This document shows, piece after piece, positions 54,326 to 64,000 of a stretch of 64,000 nucleotides of DNA (position 1 is the first letter of the stretch; each line of letters begins with the position of its first letter). Position numbers and translations under genes: made by a program. The DNA is from Apodemus sylvaticus (Eukaryota > Chordata > Mammalia > Rodentia > Muridae). The notes below the pieces were generated by a model. The model did not search any database. It saw only the letters and a program-made list of their open reading frames with translations, and was not told where the DNA came from. Where the stretch lies: positions 78,602,766 through 78,666,765 of the forward strand of contig NC_067472.1 in assembly GCF_947179515.1 (NCBI RefSeq), read 5' to 3'.

Positions 54326-54400
54326 TTTTTAATTAGATATATTCATTACATTTCAAATGATTTCCCCTTTCCTGGTACCCCACCCTCACCCCCACCTGAT
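54326..54400 (-). mobile_element. short L1 3' end fragment
   Basis: Antisense 'aattagatatattcattaca' and 'tttcaaatgatttcccctttcc' mark a very short L1 terminus. Confidence 0.75.
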
Positions 54401-54629
54401 CCAAATTCTTAATAAGAGTAAATTAGAACCTCACAAGCCGAGGATGGGGTCTAGAGAGACGGCTCAGTGGTAAAGTGAGCATGAGTTACCAGCGTGAGTT
54501 CAGATTCCCCAGGACCCACACAAAACCTAGTCTGCAGTCCTCACACTGGGTGTGTTGGGGAGGGGAAAGGGGAGGGGAAAGGGTGGGAGTTGTGGGCAGA
54601 TCCTGAGTTGACCTTAGCAGCAGCCAGTT
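54401..54629. other. unassigned sequence with a B3-like scrap
   Basis: 'ggtctagagagacggctcag' at about 54,448 is a SINE head fragment; G-rich simple sequence follows. Confidence 0.5.
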
Positions 54630-54639
54630 TTATTTATTT

Positions 54640-54679
<40 letters not shown>

Positions 54680-54806
54680 TTGTTTTTTTTCAAGACAGGG
54701 TTTCTCTGTGTAGCTCTGGCTGTCCTGGAATTCACTCTGTAGACCAAGCTGGCCTTGAACTCAGAAATCCGCCTGCCTCTGCCTCCCAAGTGCTGGGATT
54801 AAAGGA
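54630..54806 (-). repeat. SINE B1 with (TTTA)n tail
   Basis: (TTTA)n at 54,630-54,682, then an antisense B1 that lacks its last ~20 bases. Confidence 0.9.
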
Positions 54807-54864
54807 GCAGCCAGTTTAACTAGTTTGTGAGTTCCAGGTTCATTCAGAAAGAGACCTGTCTTTA

Positions 54865-54865
54865 A

Positions 54866-54920
<55 letters not shown>
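54865..54920. repeat. (GA)n microsatellite
   Basis: GA run with one AA interruption. Confidence 0.95.
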
Positions 54921-54924
<4 letters not shown>

Positions 54925-54944
54925 TAGGAAAACACAGTAGACAT

Positions 54945-55092
54945 TAGCCATGTGTGACAGTACATGCTAATCCCAGTGCTTAGGAGGCAGAGACAGGTGG
55001 ATCTCTGTGAGTTTGAGGCCAGCCTGGTCTACATAGTGAGTTTCAGTATAGTCAGAGCTACACAGTCTTGAAAAAGAAAAAAGAAAAAGAAA
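54945..55092 (+). repeat. SINE B1 (old)
   Basis: Sense 'gtacatgctaatcccagtgc' and 'gaggccagcctggtctacatag'. Confidence 0.8.
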
Positions 55093-55424
55093 ATTACACT
55101 GATCATTAGTTTCTGGCCTCTATGCACAGGCTCAGACGTGTGTGCGTACACACACGTGCACATACGCATGCACACACACTCCCCCCCCAATGGACATCTC
55201 TGGGCTTCCCCAGCACAGAGCTTAGAGGTAACCTCAGAGTCACATACATAAAATCCCATTCCTGACACTTGACAGCTGTGTCACCTAGACTAGACACCTC
55301 TCCTTGCTGTGCTCACGTTGCTTGTTGGTAAATAAAAACAGTGTCTTCCCAGAGGATTGTAGGATCAAACACCATCACAATTGGCCAGTACCCAGAAACA
55401 GGTAGAGAGGGGTCCTGTACTTTG

Positions 55425-55535
55425 TTGTTGTTTGAGACAAGGTTTCTCTGTGTGGCCCTGGCTGTCTTGAAACTCACTCTGTAGATCAGGCTGACCTTGA
55501 ACTCAGAGATTCTCCTGCCTCTGCTTCCTGAGATC
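55425..55535 (-). repeat. SINE B1 (truncated)
   Basis: Antisense B1 ending at 'cctctgcttcctgag'; the last third is missing. Confidence 0.8.
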
Positions 55536-57814
55536 CACTCTCAGGTTCCACTTCTGGACCCCAACTCTCCATCTCCATGTTGGCATCTCCGTGTCAGACT
55601 CTCTTCCTGTTTCTTCATCATCTTGAGTTGGAGATGAAGGTTCCTCCCACTCCCTCTCATAGCCAATGCTCACATCCCGGGACTTACCTCACAGCAGCTG
55701 GTCCTTTCTCTTTTGTTTCCCTCTTTAGAGCGTCCTGCACTCAAGGTTCTGGTCCACTGCTGCCTCACACGTGTGACATCTGATGTTTGACTCTGGCTCA
55801 GCCAGAAGGTGGTGAGGACCAGTGACCTGCTTAAAATAAGCCAGGACAAGGTGGACAAGGGAAGTGGGTGACACCCAGGCTGGAGAGTCAGGGAGACAAA
55901 GGGCCAGCCCAGGGTGCCTCGGAGGTACCTGGGAGCCAGTAGATACAGTGAGCATGCTGGGCAAGGACTGGGCATTGCTGAGCCCTGTCCCTGCAACCTT
56001 GACGTGACCTTTAGAAGCACACCCTGGTGTCCCAGTTCACTCTGGTTCACTGCCTCTTGCCAAAGCCCTTTCAATAGCTTCCTAACTAAGAGCCCTAGAC
56101 ACAGTTTAAATGCACACAGGTGTTCAGGCATGTGCCCTGGAATAGAGGTCAGAGGGCAGCTTCTGGGAATCAGTTCTCTCTTTCCAGCATGTGGGCTCTG
56201 GGATTAAACTAGTGCCCACTGAGCTGTCTCACTGGCCCTTAAATATTAAAACTTCAATCTTCATTCTTTTATCCTCTGACTTGTAATCAGAATTCTACAG
56301 TGACTTCTTGTGCAGGGAAGAACACGGCTCAGAGCTCTCCTCCACGCCTGGCTCTGCCCGGCTCGTTCCTCTCAGTCCTTGAATCACATCTGCTGGTATC
56401 CACCACATCTCCAGGGTGCCTGTGGTCTCTCTTCCCCTGAGCGGTCGCTCTGGACAAGGTCTAACCTGTGTGCAGAGCCAGCCCTTTGTGGCCTCCCCTT
56501 CGCCCTCACACTCTTAGCAAATCATCCCTCTTCCTCTCCAAGTGTGTGCGCCTCTCCAGCCCTGGGTGATGGGAGGGAGGGGGGCAGTTCTTTACTGGGT
56601 CCTATTTGGAAGTCATTTCTGTTCCCTAGGAAGTGAGGGTCTTTGGAAAGAACTTAGCAGGGAGGAGCAGTTTTGACTAGCTTCTGTCTCCACCTGCTGT
56701 TTGTCTAAAGAATCAGCAAGCAAGCAGAGGGAGGAGCCAGCTGGGAGACTCCTGAGCCCTGAGGCAAGGCCTGTGACCCTTGTGACTTTCAGAGAGCCCA
56801 GAGGAACCTGGGCGGAGTCAGGACTGCAGTCCAGATGTTTCTGACTCATACCTCAGACATTCTCCTTAGGCCTGGAGCCAAGCCCTGGAATCTTGAAGAA
56901 CCTGTGTTAATACAGCCCACCATTTGACCATCATTTTTCTGACCTGGAAGATGTTTTCACCAGGGCATTCTGGTTCCCTAAGAGGACTCCTCCAGTTCTG
57001 GTGTAGCCTCACCACCACAAATGTGGGCCCATGGGACGGTGGTGAACATGGAGGACCTGTTGCTTGAGGCAGTTCGGGTCCTTTGTCTATAGATTTCTGT
57101 CTTCATTCCTGTCTTTCCTGGGATCTAAGGTGACTGCAGGCATGACTCAGGAAAAGGGGACAAAGTGGAACTAGATCAGTGACCACCCCTTCCTCCCTGT
57201 GGTGGGTTGTGTGAGACCCCATATGGCCAGCCCGGCTTTATGACCCAGCCCGTACTTCCCAGTTGTGTGAACTTACCCTGTTTTATATCTCCATTTCCTT
57301 ACCTATAAGATGGGAATAATTGTAGTTGTGAAGATTAAATTGTAAATGTCCTGGTGAGAATGAATCCTTTCGTGTTTGAATGCTTTTGTGTGTGTGTGTG
57401 TGTGTGTGTTGGGGTGTGGGTACATGTGGAGATCAGAGGTGTTTCCTCAGGAGCCATGCACCTTAGCTTGGTTTCTGTGCGTGTTATTTGTGGGTTCTGG
57501 GGATCTTAGGACTTTCACAGAAAGCACTTTACCAGTGGGCTGTCACCCAGCGTCAGACTGAAGCCACCCTCAGGAGATGCTTGTGCCTTCTCTTTGGCTG
57601 AGACATTACTGAAATAATGATCTCCAAAATTTAGAATTTTCTGGGACCCTCATGTTGAAGCTCAGGGCAGCCAGACTGGGAGGGTGTGTCCAGGAAGGAG
57701 GCTGCACGCAGGCTACTGGTCAGATGGCCTTGTCTGAGGAGTGTGAGGATGGACAGAACCGCCCCGATCAGGCTATGACTTACAGACTCATACCATCACA
57801 CTGGAAACACCTTT
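55536..57814. other. SINE-free part of Qprt intron 1
   Basis: About 2.3 kb with no B1/B2, only a short (TG)n at 57,389-57,410. No exon of Qprt or another gene is recognised. It is a candidate for conserved regulatory DNA. Confidence 0.4.
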
Positions 57815-58157
57815 AAAAAAAAAAGATTTATTTATTTATGTTATATTATGAGTACACTGTAGCTGTCTTCAGACACCAGAAGAGGGTGTCAGACCACATT
57901 GCAGATGGTTGTGAGCCACCATGTGGTTGCTGGGAATTGAACTCAGGACCTCAGGAAGAGCAGTCAGTGCTTTTTTTTTTTTTTTTTTTTAAGTATTTTT
58001 TTTTGAGACAGGGTTTCTCTGTGTAGCTCTGGCTGTCCTGGAACTTACTCTGAAGACCAGGCTGGCCTCTGACTCCCAAGTGCTGGGATTAAAGGCATGT
58101 GCCACCACTGCCCAGCTGTAGTCAGTGCTCTTAACCACTGAGCCATCTCTCCAGCCC
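57815..58157 (-). repeat. SINE B2 interrupted by a B1
   Basis: The antisense B2 is split at 'cagtcagtgct', which occurs on both sides of the B1 (about 57,961 and 58,122). The right piece ends at 'gagccatctctccagcccc'. Confidence 0.9.
57971..58120 (-). repeat. SINE B1 nested in B2, internal deletion
   Basis: Antisense B1 in which 'ggctggcctctgac' joins directly to 'tcccaagtgctggg'. Confidence 0.9.
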
Positions 58158-58432
58158 CCAAACAGGTTTTTGGTTGTTGTTCATTTAAAACAGATTTTTT
58201 AAAGAAAAGGTCTCATGTGGCCAAGGCTGGCTCCAAACATCTATTTTGCTAAGGGTGATCTTGAACTTTGCTCCTCTGTCTCCCAGTGCAGGAGTTACAG
58301 TGTGCTGGAGATGCCCCCAGGCTTCCTGCAGGCCAGGCGGGCACTCCAGCATATTAGTATATCATGGCTGCCACATCAATTTTATCAGAGTTTCATTCAC
58401 CCCAGATAACCAATTAAAAAAGTATCCCATGG
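58158..58432. other. unassigned sequence
   Basis: Nothing beyond a faint B1-like trace. Confidence 0.4.
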
Positions 58433-58625
58433 GGCTGGAGAGAGGACTCAGCCGTTAAGAGCATTAACTGCTCTTCCAGAGGTCCTGAGTTCAATTTTCT
58501 GCAACCTTATGTTGGCTCACAACCATCTGTAATGGTATCCAATGGCCTCTTCTGGTGTCTGAAGACAGCAACAGTGTACTCATATACATAAAATAAGCAA
58601 ATAAATCTTTTTTTTTTTTTTAATG
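58433..58625 (+). repeat. SINE B2
   Basis: Complete sense B2 from 'ggggctggagagaggactc' to its tail, followed by a T run. Confidence 0.92.
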
Positions 58626-59172
58626 TATCCCGTGGGAGATCAGGTTTACAGCTGCGTGAGATTGTCATCTCCACAGTCCAGGTGCCTAGGAGGAACTTCT
58701 CCACAGATACCGTGGCAAGGATGACACAGTGGCAGCTGACAGCTGTCCCTGCAGGGCATCTCACTGCACTGGCCCCCCTTCTCCTCCCCCTGAGGCTCAG
58801 TGAAGCTTCCCTCTGAAGTTAGTGCCTTCCAGGGACAGCCGCTAATGAGGAGAGCCTGGATGTTCAGAACTACTCTCAGAAACCCCTTTAGTTGGAAATG
58901 TTAGCCAATGGGCCTTAAAGAACACCAGATGTGTTTGTCTATTCCCTCACGTGGAAGTAGTATGAACAGTGTGCCCTTCACCAGGCGGCCAGGGCAGCTT
59001 GTCTCCAAGATGTCTGTGTGGGGGACGTCTGGGGGCTGAAGCATCTGGGCTGTCCTGGAAATACTCACTGTGGAGAGGAAGAGCAGTGAGCCTTCCAGCC
59101 TCGTCACTCTGTAGCTGCTTGAGGAAGTTTCCCTTTCCGTTTCCAGACTCAGTTTTCCAACTATAAATACTG
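58626..59172. other. unassigned intron sequence
   Basis: Nothing recognised. Confidence 0.45.
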
Positions 59173-59303
59173 TGTGTACCGCGAGGAACTGTGGGTAACA
59201 ACTGCTGTGTACCATGGAGGTTGTGGGTAATGACTGCTGTGTATTGTGTGTACCATGGGGGTTGTGGGTAATGACTGCTGTGTACCATAGGGACTGTAGG
59301 TAG
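59173..59303. repeat. 33-bp minisatellite, four diverged copies
   Basis: Units start 'tgtgtacc' at 59,173, 59,206, 59,247 and 59,279, each with 'ctgtgggta' or 'ttgtgggta' and 'actgctg'. The second unit has an 8-base insertion. Confidence 0.88.
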
Positions 59304-59499
59304 GATCTATGACCGCACACAACCAGTGCCCTGGTGTGGCAGGCACAGTGTGTGGTGGCGATCAGTTTTCCCAGACTGAGCTCTGCTTGCAATTAGATTC
59401 ATGCCACTTCGTCCACATGCTCCCCGGATCCCCGCTGGGGCCCAGGGGCCAACATTTGCCCAGATCCCTGTTATTTCTGCTGTTTAAGAAACACAAAGA

Positions 59500-59715
59500 C
59501 TGGAGAGACAGCTCAGGAGTTAGAGCGCCTGCTGCTCTTGCAAAGGACTGGGATTCGGCCTCTAGCACCCACACAGTGGCTCACTGCCATTTGTGGCTCC
59601 AGTTCCAGGGGCTCCAACAACTCCTTCTGCCTTCAAGGGTACACATGTAGTGAGTACACATGTAGTGAGTACACATATGGAAGCAAAACACTCACACATA
59701 CAAAATAAGTAAATC
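59500..59715 (+). repeat. SINE B3
   Basis: Sense 'gactggagagacagctcagg' to an A-rich tail. It contains a small 'acacatgtagtgagt' tandem repeat near 59,641-59,675. Confidence 0.82.
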
Positions 59716-59940
59716 TAAAAAAACGGAACAAGAAATCTATGTTTTGGTTTCTAGCCATTGTGTTCTTGCAACAGGAGAACTAGAAAAATCTTTGGTTCTA
59801 ATATTCTGCTTCCCAATGCAGCTCCTTAACCATCTGAATTTCCTGGCACCAGAATAGTCTTTTGGGAGGGGTTGGCAGAGAGAAACTGAAAACTTCATTG
59901 TTCTCAGATCCTGAAGAATGAGTTAATAACCCATCAAGAG
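59716..59940. other. unassigned intron sequence
   Basis: Nothing recognised; a short (TG)n starts at 59,943. Confidence 0.4.
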
Positions 59941-59984
59941 TATGTGTGTGTGTGTGTGTGGGGGGGTGTAACCATTTTTCTTTT

Positions 59985-60133
59985 TTTTCCTCAAGACAGG
60001 GTTTCTCTTTATAGCCCTGGCTGTCCTGGAACTCACTCTGTATGTAGACCAGGCTGGCCTCAAACTCAGAAATCTTCCTGCCTCTGCCTCCCAAGTGCTG
60101 GGATTAAAGACATGCACCAGCACTGGCCGGCAA
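59985..60133 (-). repeat. SINE B1
   Basis: Antisense B1 with a 4-base duplication at 'ctgtatgtagaccagg'. Confidence 0.9.
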
Positions 60134-60154
60134 TGAAGCCATTTTCAAAAATAC

Positions 60155-60285
60155 CCTGAGGTTGCCAGGTGGTGGTACACCCGAAGGCAGAGGCAGATGG
60201 ATCTATGAGTTCAAGGCTAGCCTAGTCTATGGAGAAAGTTTCAGGATAGCCAGGACTGCACAGATAGACTGTCTCAGCCTCCCCC
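60155..60285 (+). repeat. SINE B1 (deleted, old)
   Basis: Sense 'gccaggtggtggtacaccc' joined to 'gaaggcagaggcagatgg'; the middle of the first half is missing. Confidence 0.75.
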
Positions 60286-60482
60286 CTCAAATCCCTGAAG
60301 TAAGGGCTAGGGACCCTGCTTCTTAGTGGGGTGCTTACCTGGCAAGTGAAAGACCATGGGAGGTGATTGTGTCTAGACTCTGAGCCTCAGTTCTTTCTGC
60401 TCCCTCTCCTCCACTTCTTTCTTGCCAGGTACAGGCCTCACGTTCCCTTAATTACCTCACCCTCCGGAGTCCTGGGGTTACT

Positions 60483-60600
60483 GATAGCCCTGGCTGTCCT
60501 GGAGCTCACTCTGTAGACTAGGCTGGCCTCGAACTCAGAAATCCTCCTGCCTCTGCCTCCCAAGTGCTGGGATTAAAGCCATGAGCCCAGGTGCCGAGCT
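60483..60600 (-). repeat. SINE B1 (truncated)
   Basis: Antisense B1 starting at 'tagccctggctgtcctgg'. Confidence 0.85.
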
Positions 60601-61137
60601 GTGCTTCTTTTTGTCTCTATTTCTCGTCCCCTTTCATTCCTGTTCATCAGCGTATGTTAGTTGTACCAAACAGAGTTTCACACATGACTGCATTGTGCTT
60701 TGGTCTTCTCCAGCCCACCACCCTCTCGTCTGACTCTCATGCCTCTAGCTCCGCACTCCGTCTTTCCTCAGAGAGCCCCCTCTACTCTCATGGCTTTTTT
60801 CAGTCTACAGTTCACAAGTGTGTTTGCCTTAACATGATTTCCAGTTCTAACCTTTCTTCTGCAAATGGCACACTTCTGTTCTTCTTGGAGGCTAAAGCTT
60901 CCCTATGCATACACATCATGTTTTCTTTATTCGTCCTTCTGTTGATGGGCACTGGGGCTGACTCCGTGACTCTCAAATATGCAATGAGCATAGGTTCGGT
61001 TCGCCCTCACTGGGCTGAGTCTGAGAATTGAGCCCAGACAGGATCTGCAGCAGACTTCAAGTACTGAGTACTGCACCCCTGGGCGGCATCCCCCCTGGGC
61101 GGCATCCCCCTGCAGCTGCTGCATTTAACATTCTTTT
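60601..61137. other. unassigned intron sequence
   Basis: No repeat or exon recognised, apart from a short direct duplication 'ctgggcggcatccccc' at about 61,079 and 61,096. Confidence 0.45.
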
Positions 61138-61306
61138 ACTCTCTCTCCCTCTCCCTCTGTGTGTGTGTGCATGTGTATCTCTCTGTCTCTCTGTCTTTCT
61201 CTGTCTGTCTGTCTCTCTGTGTGTACCTCTCTGTCTCTGTTTCTCTGTCTGTGTCTCTCTGTCTCTCATGTGTGTGTGTGTGTGTGTGTGAGTGCGCGCG
61301 CGCGCA
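61138..61306. repeat. (CT)n/(TG)n/(CG)n compound microsatellite
   Basis: CT- and TCTG-rich sequence runs into (TG)n and then (CG)n at 61,292-61,304, giving a long alternating pyrimidine-purine stretch. Confidence 0.93.
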
Positions 61307-61469
61307 TGGGAGTCAAGAGAACAACACGTGAGAGTCAGTTTCTTTCCTTTCTCCACGTGGTCCTGGTAATCACACTCAGATCAGGAGAGGCAGCAGGCGC
61401 CACCGTTACCTTCTGAACATCTCTGGTTCTGAGCACTATTCGTTTTTCTTTCTTTCTTTATTTCTTTCT

Positions 61470-61560
61470 TTTTTAAAAGATTTATTTATTTATTTAATGT
61501 ATATATGAGTACACTGTAGCTGTACAGATAGTTGTGAGTTTGAATTCAGGACTTCTGTTT
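61470..61560 (-). repeat. SINE B2 fragment
   Basis: Antisense 'agatttatttatttatttaa' and 'gagtacactgtagctgtaca' joined to 'gttgtgagtttgaattc'; most of the middle is missing. Confidence 0.7.
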
Positions 61561-61584
61561 GCTCTGGTCCACCCTGCTTGATTC

Positions 61585-61752
61585 AGCCTAAAGATTTATT
61601 TATTATTATATGTAAGTACACTGTAGCTGTCTTCAGACGCACCAGAGGAGGGCATCAGATCTCTTTACGGATGGTTGTGAGCCACCATGTGGTTGCTGGG
61701 ATTTGAACTCAGGACCTTCAGAAGAGCAGTCAGTGCTCTCCACTCCAGCCCC
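61585..61752 (-). repeat. SINE B2
   Basis: Antisense B2, missing a few bases at 'gctctccactccagcccc'. Confidence 0.9.
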
Positions 61753-63179
61753 TGAGCACTATTCTTAACACATCAGTCTTTGTCAGGATGTGAGAGGGAC
61801 TTGAGCACTTAAATACCTGGGCTCCCCCCCCCCCCACCTCGCCCCAGATTCAGATGCAGTCGATCTACAATGAGCCCGGGCAGCTGAGAGTTAAACAACC
61901 TTTCCAGAGGACTGCACTCTTGCTGCTGTGGGTGAGGCCCTGCTCAGTGCTGGAAACCAGTGGCTCACACCCACCACCCCCACTTCCTCACCTCGCTGTG
62001 CCATTTTTTACTGTGACCTTGCAACTCTGTTTCCATCACACATCACTCGGCTGCTTCAGCCAAGGCCTCTTAGTCGCTAAATTGCTAAGTCCAGTGACCC
62101 ATTTTCTGCCTTCCACTTTGCACTATTTATTGAATCTTCTCCCCACAACCCCCAAACATCCGCTCTTGGCCCTCTGTGCGTCAGCCACACCTCTGCCTGC
62201 ACCTCCTACCCAGCTATGCTCAGACACTGTGCCCACAGTCTAGCTATTCCTCACCCCAGTGTCTCTTGGGAACAGATTCATCTTCCTACTCTGTCTATGC
62301 GCCATTCGTGTTGGGGGAAGGGACATCTACGCCAACACCTGCAGAGAGCCGCCTGGTCCCCTCCCCCACCACCCAGCACCATAGGAAACACTGAGATTGG
62401 TTTCTGTGCTTTTGAAATGGCAAGGACCCTTGTAGGGAGGTTCAGATGAGGCTGCACTTAGGGACTGTGGTACCATTTCCACCTTCTCCTCATGATCTCC
62501 TTGCCCAGACTTCTCTCCTGAGATGACCCCTGAGGTCTGGGTTCAAGCACTTGGGACAGGAAACCAAAGTCTTGACACCTAACAGCTGCCACTGGGCAGC
62601 CCCCACCTCAGCAGCAGCTCTGACCTCTCCTTCTCTCCCTTCCTTCCGACTGCTGCCTGAGTTTGGAGCCCTACAGCTTTATATGACTTGCCTCAGCCTC
62701 CCTTTGTCTCCTACTCCATCTTTTGTTGGTGGGTAAGGTGATCCTTCTAGAAAAAACCATAACCACACCCCCTTCACTTCAGCTCTGTGATGGGCTCAGA
62801 TTTTTTCTGCTCCAAATCCCCTCAACCACGGCCACCTCTGCCTGGCCAATATGACTTGTCCTTCTCAGGGACACACAGGTGTCTCCTCCAGCGCTCACCA
62901 TGCTTGGGGAAGGCTTCAGTCATTTCTTTGGCCAACATGCCTACTGTTTGCCAGATAACCTCCCTCAGAGCTTCAGAACGAACCCAGGGTCTCTGTGTCA
63001 TCTCCCTGTTACAGACAATAAGAGGCCGAGACACCTCTGGAACTCAGGTCATGCCCTGGAGTGGAGTGCTGAGTCACCCCACCAAGTGGGCTCTCCGAGG
63101 GCGTAAATCCTACTGCATACTTGCCAGAGCAGTGTGAACTTGTCAATATTTGGCCTTTTAAAAAATTTTGTCATTTGTT
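61753..63179. other. SINE-free part of Qprt intron 1
   Basis: A C12 run at 61,826-61,837, then about 1.3 kb of repeat-free sequence with open frames up to 129 codons. None has start context, splice sites or a family I recognise. Confidence 0.4.
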
Positions 63180-63350
63180 TTAAGGACAGGATTCTGTGTA
63201 TCCCTGGCTGTCCTGGAACTCTAGACCAGGCAGGCTTCCAACTCACAGAGATCCACCTGTTTCCCCTCCCCCATGTTTCCCCTCCCCAACCTCTCCTTCT
63301 TCCCCCCCTCCCCCAGGCTGGGATCAAAGGTGCCTGTCACCACGATGGGC
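63180..63350 (-). repeat. SINE B1 with pyrimidine insertion (old)
   Basis: Antisense B1 split by about 60 bases of C/T-rich sequence between 'agagatccacctg' and 'aggctgggatcaaagg'. Confidence 0.75.
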
Positions 63351-63358
63351 ATTTGGTT

Positions 63359-63541
63359 GCTTTATTTATTTATTTATTTATTGATTTTTTTTTTTTTTTT
63401 TTTGAGACAGGGTTTCTCTGTATAGCCCTGGCTGTCCTGGAACTCACTCTGTAGATCAGGCTGGCCTCGAACTCAGAAATCCGTCTGCCTCTGCCTCCCA
63501 GAGTGCTGGGATTACAGGCGTGCGCCACCACCGCCCGGCTG
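63359..63541 (-). repeat. SINE B1 with (TTTA)n and T tail
   Basis: (TTTA)n at 63,359-63,382, poly(T), then a near-consensus antisense B1 ending 'caccaccgcccggctgg'. Confidence 0.93.
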
Positions 63542-63559
63542 GTTGCTTTATTTTACATT

Positions 63560-63697
63560 TGTTTGTTTTTGAGAAAGAACTTTACACAATTACCCACGAG
63601 GTTCTGGAATGTATATGTAGCCCAGGCTGGCCTCAATCTTGTTCAAATCTTCCTACTTTACCCTCCCACGTGCTGGGATTACAGGCCTGCGCCCCCT
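63560..63697 (-). repeat. SINE B1 (old)
   Basis: Antisense 'tgtagcccaggctggcctc' and 'cacgtgctgggattacaggcc'. Confidence 0.75.
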
Positions 63698-64000
63698 GCT
63701 GGGCCGGTGGCTGAACTACCTCAGAAGACTGGACAGTGTGGTGCACGTCACTGAGATTTCTCATCTATCAGGGTTTGTAGAAAGATCTGAGAGGACAGGG
63801 CTGGCAGGAACAAGGGGAGGGACAGTGAGGCCCAGGCACTATGTGAGCCAGCTCAGGATGAGGCCCGAGAGTGACAGGAGGCCCACCACCATCTCCACGG
63901 CAGCTGCTCAGTCAGGAGTTGAGTGGGAAGTGGGGTGAAGTGGAGAATGAGGCGCAATGGATGTGCACTGTGGTCTCCACAGTGGCAGAGGGGTCAAACA
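63698..64000. other. unassigned sequence at the window edge
   Basis: Repeat-free. The minus strand has a short hydrophobic frame near 63,835-63,885 that stops after 17 codons. No gene is claimed. Confidence 0.35.

Larger units (their letters stand above)
50464..64000 (+). other. Qprt: Qprt intron 1 (continues past the window)
   Basis: No segment resembling Qprt exon 2 (an open block encoding the LLLPP-type N-terminus with an AG acceptor) is seen downstream, so the remaining 13.5 kb is interpreted as first intron. It is filled with SINEs, one L1 and SINE-poor stretches. Confidence 0.5.

Noticed and set aside
61854..62243. 129-codon frame in Qprt intron 1
   Set aside because: There is no splice signal pairing it with Qprt and no recognisable domain; its composition is CT-rich.
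63835..63890. Short hydrophobic minus-strand frame at the right edge (starts MVVGLLSLSGL)
   Set aside because: It stops after 17 codons and I could not connect it to any gene expected here.

Overview
This window looks like a piece of a murid rodent (mouse-like) genome. It is saturated with rodent SINEs: B1, tRNA-derived B2, B3 and one ID-like element. It also holds mouse-type L1 3' ends, several retroviral LTR remnants and many long microsatellites. It contains one complete protein-coding gene, Spn (CD43, leukosialin/sialophorin), and the first exon of a second, Qprt (quinolinate phosphoribosyltransferase). Both are on the + strand and about 17 kb apart. That order, orientation and spacing match the known Spn-Qprt neighbourhood (mouse chromosome 7, human 16p11.2). 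The CD43 ectodomain differs clearly from the Mus musculus protein as I remember it, while the cytoplasmic tail is nearly the same. I therefore infer a murine species or lineage other than the reference mouse, but cannot name it.

Layout. Positions 1-33 kb, upstream of Spn, are intergenic: nested SINEs, several LTR-like elements (6.5, 13.3, 18.9, 20.0 and 22.7 kb), minisatellites and a small CpG-rich patch with a 13-bp minisatellite at 28.6-29.0 kb. Positions 33.1-37.5 kb hold Spn: a TATA-less promoter with GGGTGG boxes, a short non-coding exon 1, a 420-bp intron, then one exon with the whole reading frame and a long SINE-free 3' UTR ending near an AATAAA at 37,452. Positions 37.5-50 kb are again repeats, ending in two oppositely oriented LTR-like elements at 48.1-49.3 kb. 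The Qprt promoter and exon 1 lie at about 50.1-50.46 kb, and its first intron appears to fill the rest of the window (including a 5'-truncated antisense L1 at 52.0-53.7 kb); I found no later Qprt exon.

The two genes act independently: Spn is a leukocyte surface sialomucin, Qprt a cytosolic enzyme of de novo NAD synthesis.

The most unusual structure is an inverted duplication of about 0.9 kb. Its arms (9.14-10.07 kb and 39.61-40.79 kb) bracket Spn and share a 285-bp core that matches at all but one position. That core contains two exon-like blocks with GT/AG borders. Within Spn, a nearly perfect 96-bp tandem duplication adds a second 32-residue mucin repeat. I see no bacterial features, CRISPR array, tRNA gene or rRNA gene.
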